64,000 bases of DNA, taken from NCBI RefSeq assembly GCF_014645535.1, contig NZ_BMLX01000002.1:921021-985020 (forward strand), read 5' to 3'. Source of the stretch: Silvimonas iriomotensis. Its GTDB lineage: Bacteria > Pseudomonadota > Gammaproteobacteria > Burkholderiales > Chitinibacteraceae. The notes under the pieces were generated by a model. It worked only from the letters and a program-made list of their open reading frames with translations, did no database searches and was not told the origin of the DNA. How positions within the stretch are numbered: the first letter of the stretch is position 1; each line of letters opens with the position of its first letter. Of this stretch, positions 1 to 10,327 are shown in pieces. The position numbers were made by a program, and so were the translations under genes.

Positions 1-570
1 GATGCGGTCGTGGCCAAAGCCGTCAGCCAGGTCTTTGAGGGTGTCGAGGATGCGGTGTGGTGCTTCGTAAAAGACCGTGGCGTACGGCAAGCCGGTGAGC
101 GGGGCGATGGCGTCCTGGCGCTGGCGTGATTTAGGCGGTAAAAAACCATAAAACAGGGTGTGCGGGCAGGTAAAGCCGGCACCAGACAGTGCGGTGGTCA
201 GGGCCGAGGCCCCGGGCACGGGCACGACGCGCAGGCCCGCTGCATGCACCGCGGCAACGAGTTGTGCACCGGGGTCAGAGATCGCGGGGGTGCCGGCGTC
301 TGAAACCTGGGCGATGGCTTCGCCCGCGTGCAGGCGCTGCACCAGTTTTTCTGCCATTGCGCGCTCGTTGTGTTCACGCAAGCTGATCATGGGCGTGGTG
401 ATGCCAAAATACTTGAGTAGCTGGCCGGTAACGCGGGTATCTTCTGCCGCAATGACATCTACGCCACGCAGAATGTCGATGGCCCTGGGGGTCATGTCCT
501 GCAGGTTTCCGATGGGCGTGGCCACCACATATAATGAAGACTTACTGACAAATAAAGGCTCTGTATGCAC
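1..570 (-). CDS. rsmI: 16S rRNA 2'-O-ribose C1402 methyltransferase RsmI (partial)
   Basis: RsmI methylates the ribose of C1402 in 16S rRNA using SAM (tetrapyrrole-methylase fold). The N-terminal 190 codons are present and the 3' end is cut off by the window edge. Visible family motifs are YVVATPIGNLQD near the N-terminus, AAEDTRVTG, and VSDAGTPAISDPG followed by VPVPGASALTTALSG. I chose the GTG at 570 because AGGGAG lies about 7 bases upstream and no ATG fits the frame before the conserved TPIGN motif. The start overlaps the start of the divergent LppC-type gene by about 6 bases. The order rsmI / lppC-yraN-diaA-dolP matches the E. coli yraL-lpoA-yraN-diaA-yraP locus, which supports the call. 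Confidence 0.93.
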   Translation of the reverse strand, partial: MHTEPLFVSKSSLYVVATPIGNLQDMTPRAIDILRGVDVIAAEDTRVTGQLLKYFGITTPMISLREHNERAMAEKLVQRLHAGEAIAQVSDAGTPAISDPGAQLVAAVHAAGLRVVPVPGASALTTALSGAGFTCPHTLFYGFLPPKSRQRQDAIAPLTGLPYATVFYEAPHRILDTLKDLADGFGHDRI

Positions 571-1797
571 GCTCGGGTTCTCCCTGCGGTAATGCGCGGT
601 GTCGCGGCCGTACTATACGGCTTGACCATGCTGGCGGCCAGTCCGCTGCATGCGGAGCCCGTGGTGCAGTTCCGGATCGCTTCTGCCCCCGCACAGTCCC
701 CAAATGCCAGCCAGGTTGCTAGTGCGCCGGTGTCTGCACCGGCCAGCGCCAGCGCCTCCAGCCCGCAAGCCGCCCCCGCAAAGGGCGGCAATTTTATTGC
801 CGTGCTGCTGCCGGCCAAAGCCAAGGCCTGGCGCCCGGCGGTAGAGGCGATCAAGGCCGGGCTGTTTGCCGCAGAGTCTGCGTTATCCGATGGCAATCAG
901 CCGCCCTTGCGCATTTTTGATACGACCGATGCCGATGAAGACATCCTGGCGCAGTTTGAACGGACCAGCCAGATGGGTGCGGCGGCGGTGATCGGGCCGT
1001 TGACCAAAAGCGCGGTCAACAAACTGGCTGATAGCGGCGAGTTCTCGTTTCCCGTGCTGGCCCTGAACAGCTTTGATAGCGAGACTCCGCGCCAGCTGCA
1101 TCTGTATAGCTTCAGCTTGTCGGTCGAGGCCGAGGCGGCGCAGGTGGCGCAGCAGATCCGGGCAGATGGCTATGCGCACCCGATGGTGGTGTCGGTAGAC
1201 GGCGCCCTGCCCTTGCGCATGACGCAGGGTTTTACCGATGGCTGGCGGCAACAGGGGGTTGAGGGCGCGTCGGTGATCAAGCTGGGCACCAAAGATATGC
1301 CACAACTGAAGGCGCAGCTGGATCTGGCCGATATCGATGCGGTGTTTCTGGCGATGGATGAGCGCATGGCGCGGCGGGTGCGGCCGTTTATTGGTACCGG
1401 GCGGCCTATTTACGCCACCAGCCAGATCAACACCGGCAAGCAGGCCACCACGGCGCTGCTGGATCTGGCGGGCATTCATTATCTGGACATGCCCTGGCTG
1501 ATCAACCCGGATAATCCGGAATACAAGATTTATGAACATGCGCGTTCGCCGTCCAACGGTCTGGAGCGCCTGTTTGCCATGGGCGTGGATGCCTGGAAGA
1601 TCGCCGCTGCGCTGCTGGTCACACCGCCGGGGCAGATTGCCATTCCCGATGGCTTGAGCGGGCGCTTGCGCATGGACACTCACAATGTCATCCAGCGCGA
1701 ACTGATCCCCGGCACCTTGTCGGTCAGCATTCCCAATGCTGAAGCACCGGGTTATTCCGAAACGCCCTCTGCCTCTGCCCCCGCCTCTGCGCCATGA
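565..1797 (+). CDS. LppC/LpoA-type penicillin-binding protein activator domain protein
   Basis: This is a 410-residue exported protein of the LppC family, whose E. coli member LpoA activates the peptidoglycan synthase PBP1A. A signal peptide ends near SPLHA. No lipobox cysteine is visible, so it may be soluble periplasmic rather than a lipoprotein. A Ser/Ala/Pro-rich linker (about residues 30-75) leads into a periplasmic-binding-protein-like domain (about 75-380). It is shorter than E. coli LpoA because the N-terminal TPR half is absent, which as I recall is common in betaproteobacteria. The start at 565 has AAAGG upstream; an in-frame ATG at 592 is an alternative that still leaves a signal peptide. 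The stop overlaps the yraN start (ATGA). Confidence 0.82.
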   Translation: MHARVLPAVMRGVAAVLYGLTMLAASPLHAEPVVQFRIASAPAQSPNASQVASAPVSAPASASASSPQAAPAKGGNFIAVLLPAKAKAWRPAVEAIKAGLFAAESALSDGNQPPLRIFDTTDADEDILAQFERTSQMGAAAVIGPLTKSAVNKLADSGEFSFPVLALNSFDSETPRQLHLYSFSLSVEAEAAQVAQQIRADGYAHPMVVSVDGALPLRMTQGFTDGWRQQGVEGASVIKLGTKDMPQLKAQLDLADIDAVFLAMDERMARRVRPFIGTGRPIYATSQINTGKQATTALLDLAGIHYLDMPWLINPDNPEYKIYEHARSPSNGLERLFAMGVDAWKIAAALLVTPPGQIAIPDGLSGRLRMDTHNVIQRELIPGTLSVSIPNAEAPGYSETPSASAPASAP

Positions 1798-2141
1798 GGC
1801 AGCAAGGGGATATCGCCGAGGCGCGCGCGGCGGATTTCCTCACTGCGCGCGGGCTTGTCATCCTGGCGCGCAACTGGCATTGCCGCTTTGGTGAGATCGA
1901 CTTGATTGCGCAAGATGGCGAAACGCTGGTATTTGTTGAAGTACGCCAGCGCCGCAACACGCGCTTTGGCGGGGCGGCTTTCAGCATCACCCCGGCCAAA
2001 CAAGCCAGACTGCTTGCCACCTCTGCCCTTTATCTGGCCCAATTGCAGCCCCAGCCGCCCTGCCGCTTTGATGCACTGCTCATTGAAGGCAGCCGGTTTG
2101 AATGGTTGAAAAACTGTATCGACGCTTCTGACGGATATTGA
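1794..2141 (+). CDS. yraN: YraN family (UPF0102) endonuclease-like protein
   Basis: This is a 115-residue protein of the YraN/UPF0102 family, related to Holliday-junction-resolvase-type nucleases. The biological role is not firmly established. The nuclease-like core is visible as GEIDLIAQDG followed by LVFVEVRQR, which is the D...ExR variant of the PD-(D/E)XK pattern that is normal for this family. It begins inside the stop codon of the preceding gene (ATGA), so translation is probably coupled, and diaA follows 4 bases later. Length and synteny with lppC and diaA fit the family well. Confidence 0.9.
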   Translation: MRQQGDIAEARAADFLTARGLVILARNWHCRFGEIDLIAQDGETLVFVEVRQRRNTRFGGAAFSITPAKQARLLATSALYLAQLQPQPPCRFDALLIEGSRFEWLKNCIDASDGY

Positions 2142-2145
2142 CTGA

Positions 2146-2736
2146 ATGGATTTGATGCAACGCGTGCGCCAGCACTTTGACGACGGGATCAGCGCCGCTG
2201 AACTCACGCGCGAGATTCTGGCGCCGCAAATTGCCCAGGCGGCTGAGCGCCTGATGCAGACTCTGATTGCCGACGGCAAGATTCTGACCTGCGGCAACGG
2301 CGGTTCTGCCGCAGACGCCCAGTACTTTGCCACCGAAATGGTCGGCCGCTTTGAACGCGAGCGCCCGGGCCTGTCGGCCATTGCACTGTCGACGGACACC
2401 TCGGCCATGACGGCCATTGCCAACGATTACGACTTCGACATGGTGTTCTCGCGCCAGGTCCACGCCATTGGCCGGGCTGGCGATGTGCTGCTGGCAATCT
2501 CGACCTCCGGGAACTCTGCCAACGTGATCTCTGCCATACACGCGGCCCATGATCGGCAGATGAGCGTAATTGCGCTGACCGGACGTGATGGCGGCCAGGT
2601 GGCCGACATTCTCTCCAACGAAGACACATTGCTGTGCGTACCTGTGGAACGCAGTGCGCGTATCAAGGAAATGCATGTCACCATCATTCATGCGATGTGT
2701 GACGCTATCGACTATTTGCTGCTAGGGGGCGAATAA
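2146..2736 (+). CDS. diaA: SIS-domain protein, DiaA-like (phosphoheptose isomerase family)
   Basis: This 196-residue SIS-domain protein contains the phosphosugar-binding signatures CGNGGSAADAQ and AISTSGNSANV. DiaA stimulates DnaA assembly at oriC, whereas its paralogue GmhA is sedoheptulose-7-phosphate isomerase; the two are easily confused. Position between yraN and a BON-domain lipoprotein gene, the ERPGLSAIALSTD and SARIKEMH segments, and the 196-aa length favour DiaA. A GmhA activity cannot be excluded because no second copy is visible here. It lies 4 bases after yraN and 3 bases before the next gene, consistent with one operon. Confidence 0.75.
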   Translation: MDLMQRVRQHFDDGISAAELTREILAPQIAQAAERLMQTLIADGKILTCGNGGSAADAQYFATEMVGRFERERPGLSAIALSTDTSAMTAIANDYDFDMVFSRQVHAIGRAGDVLLAISTSGNSANVISAIHAAHDRQMSVIALTGRDGGQVADILSNEDTLLCVPVERSARIKEMHVTIIHAMCDAIDYLLLGGE

Positions 2737-2739
2737 GGA

Positions 2740-3351
2740 ATGACCGTGTTGATCAATAAAAAACTGCTGGCCGCGGCCGGTGCCGCTGTCCTGATTGGCC
2801 TGCAAGGGTGTGTGCCGCTGGTGTTTGCCGGTGGTGCTGCGCTGGGTGTGCTGATTGGTACTGATCCGCGCCCGAGCGAAACCATCAAGACCGACGTCGA
2901 TCTGGGCAACCGCATCGGCGCCAATATCAACGACACCTGGAAAGACCAGGCGCACGTAAACGTAAACATCTTCAACGGTGTGGTGTTGCTGACGGGTGAA
3001 GTGCCCAATGCCGATGCTCACAACCGCGTGCAGCAGATTGCGCAAAGCCAGCCTGGCGTGCGCCGTGTGGTCAACGCAACCGTGGTCGGGCCGGTCTCTT
3101 CGACCACCGACCGCCTGAACGATACGCAACTGACCACGCGCGTGAAAACATCCATTGTCAGCCAGAGCGGCATGGATTCCAGCGGCTTGCACCTGGTGGT
3201 CATCACCGAGCGCAAGGTGGTGTACCTGATGGGCATTGCCAAACCGGATGTCGCAGACCGTGCAGCACAGGCTGCCAGCGTGGTCTCCGGCGTGGAACAG
3301 GTGGTCAAGGTTGTGGAAACCCAACCGGCGGGCCCGGCGGATCGCAACTGA
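2740..3351 (+). CDS. dolP: DolP/YraP-like outer-membrane lipoprotein with two BON domains
   Basis: This is a 203-residue lipoprotein. The signal peptide ends in a lipobox, LIGLQGC, with the lipidated cysteine at residue 24. Two BON domains follow (about residues 45-115 and 125-195), each with the typical glycine-rich V-NGVVLLTGEV pattern. E. coli DolP (YraP) is an outer-membrane-integrity factor that binds anionic phospholipid and concentrates at division sites. The gene is last in the lppC-yraN-diaA-dolP operon and is followed by an intrinsic terminator. The family call is firm; equivalence to DolP is inferred from synteny. Confidence 0.85.
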   Translation: MTVLINKKLLAAAGAAVLIGLQGCVPLVFAGGAALGVLIGTDPRPSETIKTDVDLGNRIGANINDTWKDQAHVNVNIFNGVVLLTGEVPNADAHNRVQQIAQSQPGVRRVVNATVVGPVSSTTDRLNDTQLTTRVKTSIVSQSGMDSSGLHLVVITERKVVYLMGIAKPDVADRAAQAASVVSGVEQVVKVVETQPAGPADRN

Positions 3352-3363
3352 ATGTGATCCTGA

Positions 3364-3397
3364 TAAAAAAAGGTGCGAATCTTCGCACCTTTTTTGT
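3364..3397. terminator. Bidirectional intrinsic terminator between dolP and tesA
   Basis: A 9-bp perfect stem (AGGTGCGAA/TTCGCACCT) is flanked by an A-run on the left and a T-run on the right. It can therefore serve both convergent genes, dolP on plus and tesA on minus. Confidence 0.9.
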
Positions 3398-3421
3398 TGT
3401 CTTACGCCAGCAAAGCCTGTG

Positions 3422-4036
3422 TCATAGCAAGGGCGCCAGATCCTTGCGGATTTGCGTTGCCAGCAACGGCTGGCCCGCAGCCGTGGGGTGAAGCTGGTCG
3501 GCCTGGAACAGATCCGGATGCGTGATGACCGGCGCCAGCAAGAACGGCGTCAAACCGGTGCGATACTGCCTGGCCAGCGCCGGGTACATATTGGCAAAGT
3601 TGCGGGTGTAATCCGGGCCCATATTGGGCGGCATCTGCATGCCGATGAGGTGGACTTTGGCGCCAGCGGCTTGTGCCAGTTCGATCATCCGGGCAAGGTT
3701 GCGTTGCGCAGCATCAACCGGCAGGCCGCGCAAGCCATCGTTGGCGCCCAGCTCCAGCACCACCAGCCGGGGATGATGTTCTTTGAGCGCGGCAGGCAGC
3801 CGGGTCAGCCCGCCCGCAGTGGTTTCACCAGACACACTGGCATTGACGACGCGATACGGCGTTTTCGTGCCGGCAAGATCACGTTGCAACAAGCTCGGCC
3901 AGGCCTGATCGGCCGCCAGCCCGTAACCTGCAGACAGGCTATCGCCAAACACCAGCATGACCGGCGCGGCAGCCGCTGCGAACGCCACTTTGCTGATCAA
4001 CAGGATCAAAGCAGCCACAATGAACGATCTACGCAA
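3422..4036 (-). CDS. tesA: TesA-type GDSL arylesterase / thioesterase I / lysophospholipase
   Basis: This periplasmic SGNH hydrolase (204 aa) carries all four blocks: FGDSLSAGYGL with the nucleophile serine, a conserved Gly in SGETTAGG, LGANDGLRG with the Asn, and DQLHPTAAGQ with the Asp/His pair. E. coli TesA hydrolyses acyl thioesters, esters and lysophospholipids. A signal peptide ends at VAFA. I set the start at the TTG at 4036 because GGAGA sits 7 bases upstream; an ATG at 4054 is possible but poorly placed. It diverges from ybbA with overlapping starts, as in the tesA/ybbA/ybbP arrangement of E. coli. Confidence 0.9.
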   Translation of the reverse strand: MRRSFIVAALILLISKVAFAAAAAPVMLVFGDSLSAGYGLAADQAWPSLLQRDLAGTKTPYRVVNASVSGETTAGGLTRLPAALKEHHPRLVVLELGANDGLRGLPVDAAQRNLARMIELAQAAGAKVHLIGMQMPPNMGPDYTRNFANMYPALARQYRTGLTPFLLAPVITHPDLFQADQLHPTAAGQPLLATQIRKDLAPLL

Positions 4037-4736
4037 TTCTGTTTCTCCTGACATGCTGGCGGCCGATGCGCTGGGCAAGCGCGTCATGGCCGGCGATGAA
4101 ACCATCGACATTCTGCACGATATCTCGTTCACACTCACACGTGGGCAGAGCCTGGCCATTGTGGGGGCCTCGGGCTCGGGCAAATCCACCCTGCTCTCTT
4201 TGCTGGCGGGCCTGGATACCCCCAGCCATGGCGAAGTACGGCTGGCCGGCCAGGCGTTGTCGACGCTGGACGAAGACGGCCGCGCGCGGCTGCGCGGCGC
4301 GCATGCGGGGTTTGTTTTTCAGTCGTTCCAGTTGTTACCGGAACTGTCGGCGCTGGAAAACGTGATGCTGCCGCTGGAACTGCTGGGCAACAAAGCCCCG
4401 GCGTCATCACTGCGTGAAACCGCCCGCCACTGGCTGGACCGCGTAGGCCTTGCCAGGCGGCTGGATCACACGCCGCGCACGCTCTCTGGCGGCGAACAAC
4501 AACGGGTGGCGCTGGCACGCGCCTTTGCCACACAGCCAGACATCCTGTTCGCCGACGAACCCACGGGCAGCCTGGATAGCCACACTGGCGAGCACGTGGC
4601 CAATCTGCTGTTTGAACTGAACCGCGAAACCGGCGCCACGCTGGTGCTGGTCACGCACGATGAAACGCTGGCTGCCCGCTGCGGCGCGCGGTTACGTCTG
4701 GACGCCGGCCGCATGCTTGAATGGGTTGCAGCATGA
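4020..4736 (+). CDS. ybbA: YbbA-like ABC transporter ATP-binding protein (LolD/MacB class)
   Basis: This is an ABC ATPase of about 238 residues. Walker A is GASGSGKST (about residues 49-57), the signature is [14 protein letters not shown], Walker B is ILFADEPTG, and the switch histidine is in LVTHDE. It pairs with the large FtsX-type permease downstream through an ATGA overlap. Systems of this class act on lipids or proteins at the inner membrane; the YbbA-YbbP substrate is not settled. The start is uncertain: ATG 4020 lacks a clear Shine-Dalgarno sequence and ATG 4053 is an alternative. The 5' end overlaps the start of the divergent tesA. Confidence 0.87.
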   Translation: MNDLRNSVSPDMLAADALGKRVMAGDETIDILHDISFTLTRGQSLAIVGASGSGKSTLLSLLAGLDTPSHGEVRLAGQALSTLDEDGRARLRGAHAGFVFQSFQLLPELSALENVMLPLELLGNKAPASSLRETARHWLDRVGLARRLDHTPRTLSGGEQQRVALARAFATQPDILFADEPTGSLDSHTGEHVANLLFELNRETGATLVLVTHDETLAARCGARLRLDAGRMLEWVAA

Positions 4737-7198
4737 TCTGGCGGCTGACCTGGCGCCGTTTCTGGCGAGGCCTGCTGGCCGGCGACTACCGTACGCTGCT
4801 GGCTGCGCTGATCGTGACCGTCGCGGCGCTCACCGCCGTCGGCATTCTGACCGGACGCATGGGCAGCCTGTTGAACGCCCAGGCCAATACCTTGCTAGCA
4901 GCCGATGCCGTACTGTCTGCCGATCACCCGGTGCCTGCGCATTACCAGCAAAGTGCGGTGACGGCGCAGCTGCTCACCACGCAGACTGCCGGCTTCCCCA
5001 GCATGGTCAGCGGCAATGGCAAAACCCGGCTGGCGGCGATCAAGGCGGTGAATGCCGGTTACCCGCTGCGCGGCACGGTTACGCTGCAAGCGGACACGGG
5101 CGTGCGTCAGGCCAATGGCATCCCGGCACCGGGCGAAGTCTGGATTGATCCGCGGCTTGCCGTGCTGCTGGGCCTCAAGGTGGGTTCCACGCTTGATCTG
5201 GGTCTGAGCCACTTCAAGGTCGCAGCCCTGCTGGATAAAGAACCCGACGCCGCGCTGGATTTCTCCAGCACCCAGCCGCGTTTGACCATGAATGCGGCCG
5301 ATCTGCCGGCAACCGGCTTGCTCGGCTTTGGCAGCCGGGTGCGCTATCGCCTGCTGGTGGCTGGCACGCCGCAAGCAATCACGCAATGGAAGCAGGCCAC
5401 CCACGCCCAGCTGCAACGCGGTGAACGGCTGGAAGACGTCCGCAGCGCGCGGCCTGAGGTCAAGGTCACGCTGGAGCGGGCGGAGGATTTTCTGCGCCTG
5501 GTCACCCTGCTGGCTGCGGCATTGGCGTCTGCCGCCGTTTTGCTGGCCGCGCGCCGCCATGCACTGCGCCAGACCGATGCGGTTGCGCTGTTTGTCGCCA
5601 TTGGCGCCTCGCGCCGGCGTATCGCCAGCATGCTGTGGGCCGAATTGTTGATCCTGTGGCTGCTGGCCGCCCTGGTCGGTGGCGCGCTGGGCTGGGCGGC
5701 CCAGGCAACCCTGGCCTGGCTGGTGCGCAACAGCCTGCCGGCGCCCTTGCCGCCGGGTGATGCATGGCACTGGCTGGTTGCCGCCGGGCTGGGTGGCATC
5801 TTGCTGCTGGGCACGGCCGGGCCGGCCTTGCTGCAACTGGCCCGCACGCCCCCCATACGCGTACTGCGGCACGATAGCAGTGCCCCGGCCTCGGTCTGGG
5901 CCACCTGGTTGCTGGCCGGCCTGTGCGCCATTGCGCTGATGTTCTGGCTGGGCGGCCGGCTTAAACTCACGCTGATTGTGCTTGGGGCCATGGGCGGGGC
6001 GCTGGTTGTTTCTGCTTTGCTGGGCTGGGCGTGCCTTGCCTTGCTGGGGCGGTTCAGCCGCGGTTTTGCGGCGCGCATTGCCTTGCGTCAGTTGATCCGG
6101 CGGCGCTGGTTATCCATGGCACAAATGGCGGCATTGGCAATGGGCCTGCTAGGCGTGTGGCTGCTGACGGTGGTGGAACACGATCTGCTCGCCAGCTGGC
6201 AAAGCAAGATTCCGGAGCGTGCACCCAACCAGTTTGCGATCAATATCCAGCCAGCCCAGGCCATTGCTTTTGGCCACACGCTACAAGCCGGCGGTGTAAC
6301 CGATGCGCCGCTGCAACCCATGATTCGTGGCCGCTGGACGCAACGCAACGGCCAGCCGGTGAAGCTGGATGGCTACAAGGAAGATCGGGCCCGCCAACTG
6401 GCGGAGCGTGAGTTCAACCTGTCCTGGGGCGACACCCTGCGCGAGGACAACCGGCTGGTCGCCGGCGTGCCGCTGCGCGAATCCGAGCCCGGGTTCTCGG
6501 TCGAAAGCGGCATTGCCGAGACCTTGCATATCAAGGTGGGTGACGAGCTGACCTTTGATGTTGCCGGCACGCCGGTCACCGCCCGGGTGATCAATCTGCG
6601 CAAGGTTGATTGGGATTCATTCAGGGTCAATTTCTTCGTGACCGGTACGCGCGCGCTGTTCCGCAATCTGCCCACCAGCCTGATCACCAGCTTTTATTTG
6701 CCGCCGGACAAGACCGCGCTGATCCCGCAGATTGTCACCGCCTACCCCAACGTCACCGTCATTGATGTGGGCGAAGTGCTGGCCGAGGTACGCCGCGTGT
6801 TGGGTCTGGCCACCAGCGCACTCAGTCTGGTGTTTGTGTTCTGCCTCGTCGCCGCCCTGGTGGTACTGGTGGCCGCGCTGGAAACCACGGCGCCGGAGCG
6901 GCAGCGTGAAGTTGCCATTCTGCGGGCGCTGGGCGCGCAGCGGCACCACATTGCGGCGATTCAGCGCTGGGAAGGTCTGGCCATTGGTGCCGTCGCCGGC
7001 CTGGTCGCGGGGCTGGGCGCCAGCGTTGCCGGTTGGGCGCTGGGCAAAGAGGTGCTGGATTTGCCGGTGCAATTCAATGGCTGGTTGCCGCTGATCAGCG
7101 TGGTTAGCGGCGTGGTGCTGGCGGGTGCGGTCACCGCATGGGAGCGGCGCCGTCTAAGCCGCGTGACGGCATTGGCCTTGCTGCGTGATCCGGCCTGA
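4733..7198 (+). CDS. ybbP: YbbP-like FtsX-family ABC transporter permease
   Basis: This is an 821-residue inner-membrane permease with two FtsX/MacB_PCD-type modules. An N-terminal TM helix is followed by a large periplasmic region, and clusters of membrane segments occur near residues 245-430 and 690-810. The final FtsX domain contains [12 protein letters not shown]. The start ATG overlaps the ybbA stop (ATGA), so ATPase and permease are coupled. The tesA-ybbA-ybbP neighbourhood is conserved in proteobacteria, suggesting a link to envelope lipid handling, but this is inference. Confidence 0.87.
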   Translation: MIWRLTWRRFWRGLLAGDYRTLLAALIVTVAALTAVGILTGRMGSLLNAQANTLLAADAVLSADHPVPAHYQQSAVTAQLLTTQTAGFPSMVSGNGKTRLAAIKAVNAGYPLRGTVTLQADTGVRQANGIPAPGEVWIDPRLAVLLGLKVGSTLDLGLSHFKVAALLDKEPDAALDFSSTQPRLTMNAADLPATGLLGFGSRVRYRLLVAGTPQAITQWKQATHAQLQRGERLEDVRSARPEVKVTLERAEDFLRLVTLLAAALASAAVLLAARRHALRQTDAVALFVAIGASRRRIASMLWAELLILWLLAALVGGALGWAAQATLAWLVRNSLPAPLPPGDAWHWLVAAGLGGILLLGTAGPALLQLARTPPIRVLRHDSSAPASVWATWLLAGLCAIALMFWLGGRLKLTLIVLGAMGGALVVSALLGWACLALLGRFSRGFAARIALRQLIRRRWLSMAQMAALAMGLLGVWLLTVVEHDLLASWQSKIPERAPNQFAINIQPAQAIAFGHTLQAGGVTDAPLQPMIRGRWTQRNGQPVKLDGYKEDRARQLAEREFNLSWGDTLREDNRLVAGVPLRESEPGFSVESGIAETLHIKVGDELTFDVAGTPVTARVINLRKVDWDSFRVNFFVTGTRALFRNLPTSLITSFYLPPDKTALIPQIVTAYPNVTVIDVGEVLAEVRRVLGLATSALSLVFVFCLVAALVVLVAALETTAPERQREVAILRALGAQRHHIAAIQRWEGLAIGAVAGLVAGLGASVAGWALGKEVLDLPVQFNGWLPLISVVSGVVLAGAVTAWERRRLSRVTALALLRDPA

Positions 7199-7231
7199 TC
7201 AGCCGGGCTGGATCAATCACACCGGGCGGGC

Positions 7232-9043
7232 TTAGCCCCGCTCGGCAATCACCGCCAGGAAATCATCGGCGTATTTTTCCAGCTTGCGATCACCCACGCC
7301 GGAAATGCGCGCCATTTCGTAGCGGTCTGCTGGGCGCAGGCGGACCATTTCCTTGAGTGTGGCGTCGGCAAAGATCACGTAGGCCGGTACGTTTTGCGTA
7401 TCAGCCAGTTCCTTGCGTTTGCGGCGCAAGGCGGCCCAGAGTTGCTTGTCTTCCGGCTCCAGGAACTCGCTGCTATCGCGCTCACGCACCTTGAATTTCT
7501 CGGTACGGGCACGCAGGTACAGCGGTGCTTCGCCCCGCAAAATAGGCCGGGCAGCATCGCCCAGGGCCAGGCCACCATGGCCATCACCACTGACTTGCAG
7601 TGCGCCTTTGGCCAGCAATTGGCGGTAGATGGCCCGCCAGGTGGGTTCATCGATATCCTGGCCAATACCAAAAGTGCTGGTTTTGTCGTGCTGCCAGCTT
7701 TTGACCTTGTCATTGAGCTTGCCGCGCAAGACATCCACCAGATGCCCGACGCCAAAACGGTTGCCGGTGCGGAACACGCACGACAGCGCCTTGCGCGCTG
7801 ACTCGCTCACATCGGTCAGTTGGGGTGGGTTCAGGCAGTTATCACAGTTGCCACACGGCGCGATGTGCTCGCCAAAGTAACCCAGCAGCGCCTGACGGCG
7901 GCAATCCGTGGCCTCGCACAGCCCCAGCATGGCATCCAGTTTGCGGCGCTCGACCTGTTTCTGGATGTCGCCGCTGTTGCCTTGCTCGATCATTTCGGCC
8001 AGCAGTACGACATCATTCAGACCGTAGGCCATCCAGGCCGTGGCAGGCTGGCCATCGCGCCCGGCGCGGCCGGTTTCCTGGTAGTAGTTCTCGATGCTCT
8101 TGGGCAGATCCAGGTGCGCCACAAAACGTACATCGGGTTTGTCGATGCCCATGCCAAACGCAATGGTCGCCACCATCACTACGCCTTCTTCGCGCAGGAA
8201 CAATTGCTGGTGCCTGGCGCGCGTGCTGGCATCCAGCCCGGCGTGGTACGGCAGCGCCTTGATCTCGCGCTCACGCAGCCAGGCGGCGGTTTCCTCCACC
8301 TTCTTGCGTGACAGGCAGTACACAATACCGGCATCGCCTTCATGCTCGCGCCGCAACAGCGTCAGCAACTGATCACGCGCGTTCTTTTTCTCGACAATGG
8401 TGTAGGTGATGTTGGGGCGGTCAAAACTGGTGATGAACTGGCGGGCGTTCTGCAAGGCCAGCCGCGTGACGATTTCTTCACGCGTAGCGTGGTCCGCCGT
8501 CGCGGTCAGCGCAATGCGCGGCACGCCCGGAAATTGCTCGGCCAGCACGGACAAACCCAGGTATTCCGGGCGGAAATCATGGCCCCATTGCGAAACGCAG
8601 TGCGCCTCATCAATGGCAAACAGCGCAATCTGCGCTTGTTGCAACAGCGACATGAACGAGGGCGTCACCAGACGCTCTGGTGCCGCATACAAAAGCTGGA
8701 GATCGCCGTTGACGAAGGCCTGGGCAACTTCGCGGGATTCTTCCTGGCTCAGGGTGGAATTCAGGAACGCGGCAGAGACGCCCAGTTGCCGCAAGGCATC
8801 CACCTGGTCTTGCATCAGCGCAATCAGCGGCGACACCACCACGGCGCAGCCGGGCCGGGCCAGCGCCGGAATCTGGTAACACAATGATTTGCCGCCGCCA
8901 GTGGGCATGAGCACCAGCGCATCGCCACCCTCTGTCACATGCTGGACGATATCAGTCTGCATACCGCGAAAATCGCGGTAACCAAACACGTGCTGAAGGA
9001 TTTCCAGTGGGGCGGGACGGGCGGACATGGCTGCGGCTTGCAA
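7232..9043 (-). CDS. recQ: ATP-dependent DNA helicase RecQ
   Basis: This 603-residue protein has full RecQ architecture. The superfamily 2 helicase core carries Walker [13 protein letters not shown], the DEAH box [18 protein letters not shown] and ATGRAGRDG-like motif VI ([10 protein letters not shown]). A zinc-binding cysteine cluster ends CGNCDNC, followed by the RQC winged helix and a C-terminal HRDC domain (about residues 525-600). RecQ unwinds forks and recombination intermediates in a 3'-5' direction. ATG 9028 is an alternative start five codons in. It converges on ybbP with a 33-base gap and no clear terminator. Confidence 0.96.
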   Translation of the reverse strand: MQAAAMSARPAPLEILQHVFGYRDFRGMQTDIVQHVTEGGDALVLMPTGGGKSLCYQIPALARPGCAVVVSPLIALMQDQVDALRQLGVSAAFLNSTLSQEESREVAQAFVNGDLQLLYAAPERLVTPSFMSLLQQAQIALFAIDEAHCVSQWGHDFRPEYLGLSVLAEQFPGVPRIALTATADHATREEIVTRLALQNARQFITSFDRPNITYTIVEKKNARDQLLTLLRREHEGDAGIVYCLSRKKVEETAAWLREREIKALPYHAGLDASTRARHQQLFLREEGVVMVATIAFGMGIDKPDVRFVAHLDLPKSIENYYQETGRAGRDGQPATAWMAYGLNDVVLLAEMIEQGNSGDIQKQVERRKLDAMLGLCEATDCRRQALLGYFGEHIAPCGNCDNCLNPPQLTDVSESARKALSCVFRTGNRFGVGHLVDVLRGKLNDKVKSWQHDKTSTFGIGQDIDEPTWRAIYRQLLAKGALQVSGDGHGGLALGDAARPILRGEAPLYLRARTEKFKVRERDSSEFLEPEDKQLWAALRRKRKELADTQNVPAYVIFADATLKEMVRLRPADRYEMARISGVGDRKLEKYADDFLAVIAERG

Positions 9044-9102
9044 GAAAGGCGTGATTTTACCGCAGCCGCGCCAGCCTTACCCCGCTTTTGCGCAGAACCC
9101 GG

Positions 9103-10179
9103 TCAGGCGGTGTGCTGATGCAGATGCAAAAGCTGCAGCATGCGCTCGTTGAGCAGGTCGCCCTCATCAAGCTGATGCAACTGGGTTTCCAGCCGTTCCA
9201 GTGGCGTGTGGCCGTTGGCAAAGCGGTCGCGCACTTTCTTGAGCAAATGCAGCCGGGCCACCACATGGGCACGCCGGCGTTCAATTTCTTTTTGCTCGCG
9301 CCGGAATGCCGCCAGCGACAGGTTCATCCACACAATGATGGCAAACGCCAGCAGCCACCACTCCATGAACAGCGCCGCAATGGCGATGATGACCAGCACC
9401 AGGTACCACATCTGGTCAGCCTGGTCGAAATCCTTGAGCCAGACCGACGGGGCCGGCCAGCGCCAGCCCAGGCCTTCACGCAGGCGCTCATCGTTCACCG
9501 CATCACGCTTGCGCTTTGCCATGGCCATTTCAACGGCCACCGTGGCATACCACTGCGTGATCAGGCGCGAGTGCAGCCAGGGCGTTTCCAGATACGCTTG
9601 CAGATGCTGGTTGTAGTCAGCCTCAAACGATTCTGACGCCATGGGCGGCAGCAGATCATTGAACTGGTGCGATTGCGAGTGCTGCACCAGCAAGGGGTAG
9701 CCTGCAATTTCGGTCAGCGTTTGCTTGCGCGCCGCCAGCATTTGCGGGTTGATCGGCAGCGCCGGGTCATCAAGCTTGAGGTAATGCCCCAGCGCGGTTT
9801 CAAGGCGGCTGAAATCAGGCGGCTTGCCCGGGTTGGCTTCCATGGCCTGGCGCATGCGCGTGACTTCGTTACGCACATTGCGCGCCAGGGGTTCGGCTTC
9901 GGGCACCCAGGGGTGGCGCAGCAAAGACTCGGCCTTGAACAGGCTGTCGTCGTAATGCCGGTAAAAGGCCTCGGTGTAACGGCGATATTCGTCGTCATCC
10001 TGCGGCTTGTTGCCGCTGGCCAGCGGCGCGGTAGGCGGAGCGCGGCGAATGTCCACCAGCACGCGCGACACCATGGATTCCAGCTCCGGCGCAACGCCGG
10101 CAGCGGCAAACATCGGGTCGAGTTCGTGCTTGCGGTTGCGCCAGTCTTCCAGCGCTTTCCAGACGCTCCAGTCACTCAT
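9103..10179 (-). CDS. Conserved membrane-anchored protein of unknown function
   Basis: I do not recognise this 358-residue protein. The long N-terminal part (about residues 1-265) is soluble, helical and charged. It is followed by a hydrophobic hairpin (YLVLVIIAIAALF, then LLAFAIIVWM) and a charged, probably coiled-coil C-terminal tail rich in Arg, Glu and Leu. Two closely spaced membrane passes would leave both flanks on the same side, probably the cytoplasm. The frame is open further upstream to 10398, but ATG 10179 (MSDWSVWKALEDW) fits the start of protein-like sequence and avoids overlap with the nitroreductase gene. No partner gene suggests a role. Confidence 0.75.
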   Translation of the reverse strand: MSDWSVWKALEDWRNRKHELDPMFAAAGVAPELESMVSRVLVDIRRAPPTAPLASGNKPQDDDEYRRYTEAFYRHYDDSLFKAESLLRHPWVPEAEPLARNVRNEVTRMRQAMEANPGKPPDFSRLETALGHYLKLDDPALPINPQMLAARKQTLTEIAGYPLLVQHSQSHQFNDLLPPMASESFEADYNQHLQAYLETPWLHSRLITQWYATVAVEMAMAKRKRDAVNDERLREGLGWRWPAPSVWLKDFDQADQMWYLVLVIIAIAALFMEWWLLAFAIIVWMNLSLAAFRREQKEIERRRAHVVARLHLLKKVRDRFANGHTPLERLETQLHQLDEGDLLNERMLQLLHLHQHTA

Positions 10180-10268
10180 CTTGCTTGCGATCCCCAAAGT
10201 GGATGCGCGCATCCACGGCCGATGCCAGGTTAGCACACCCGGCGCGGCTTTATCATTGTTCTGTGCGT

Positions 10269-10295
10269 AGCGCGCCCGTGTTGCGCGGGCGCGCT
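10269..10295. repeat. 10-bp GC-only hairpin between two minus-strand genes
   Basis: AGCGCGCCCG (10269-10278) pairs perfectly with CGGGCGCGCT (10286-10295) around a 7-base loop. It lies downstream of the nitroreductase stop. There is no U-tract on either strand, so it is not a classical intrinsic terminator. It may pause RNA polymerase or protect the 3' end. Confidence 0.6.
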
Positions 10296-10327
10296 CACCG
10301 GCCGCAGGTGGGCGGCCGGAGACAAGC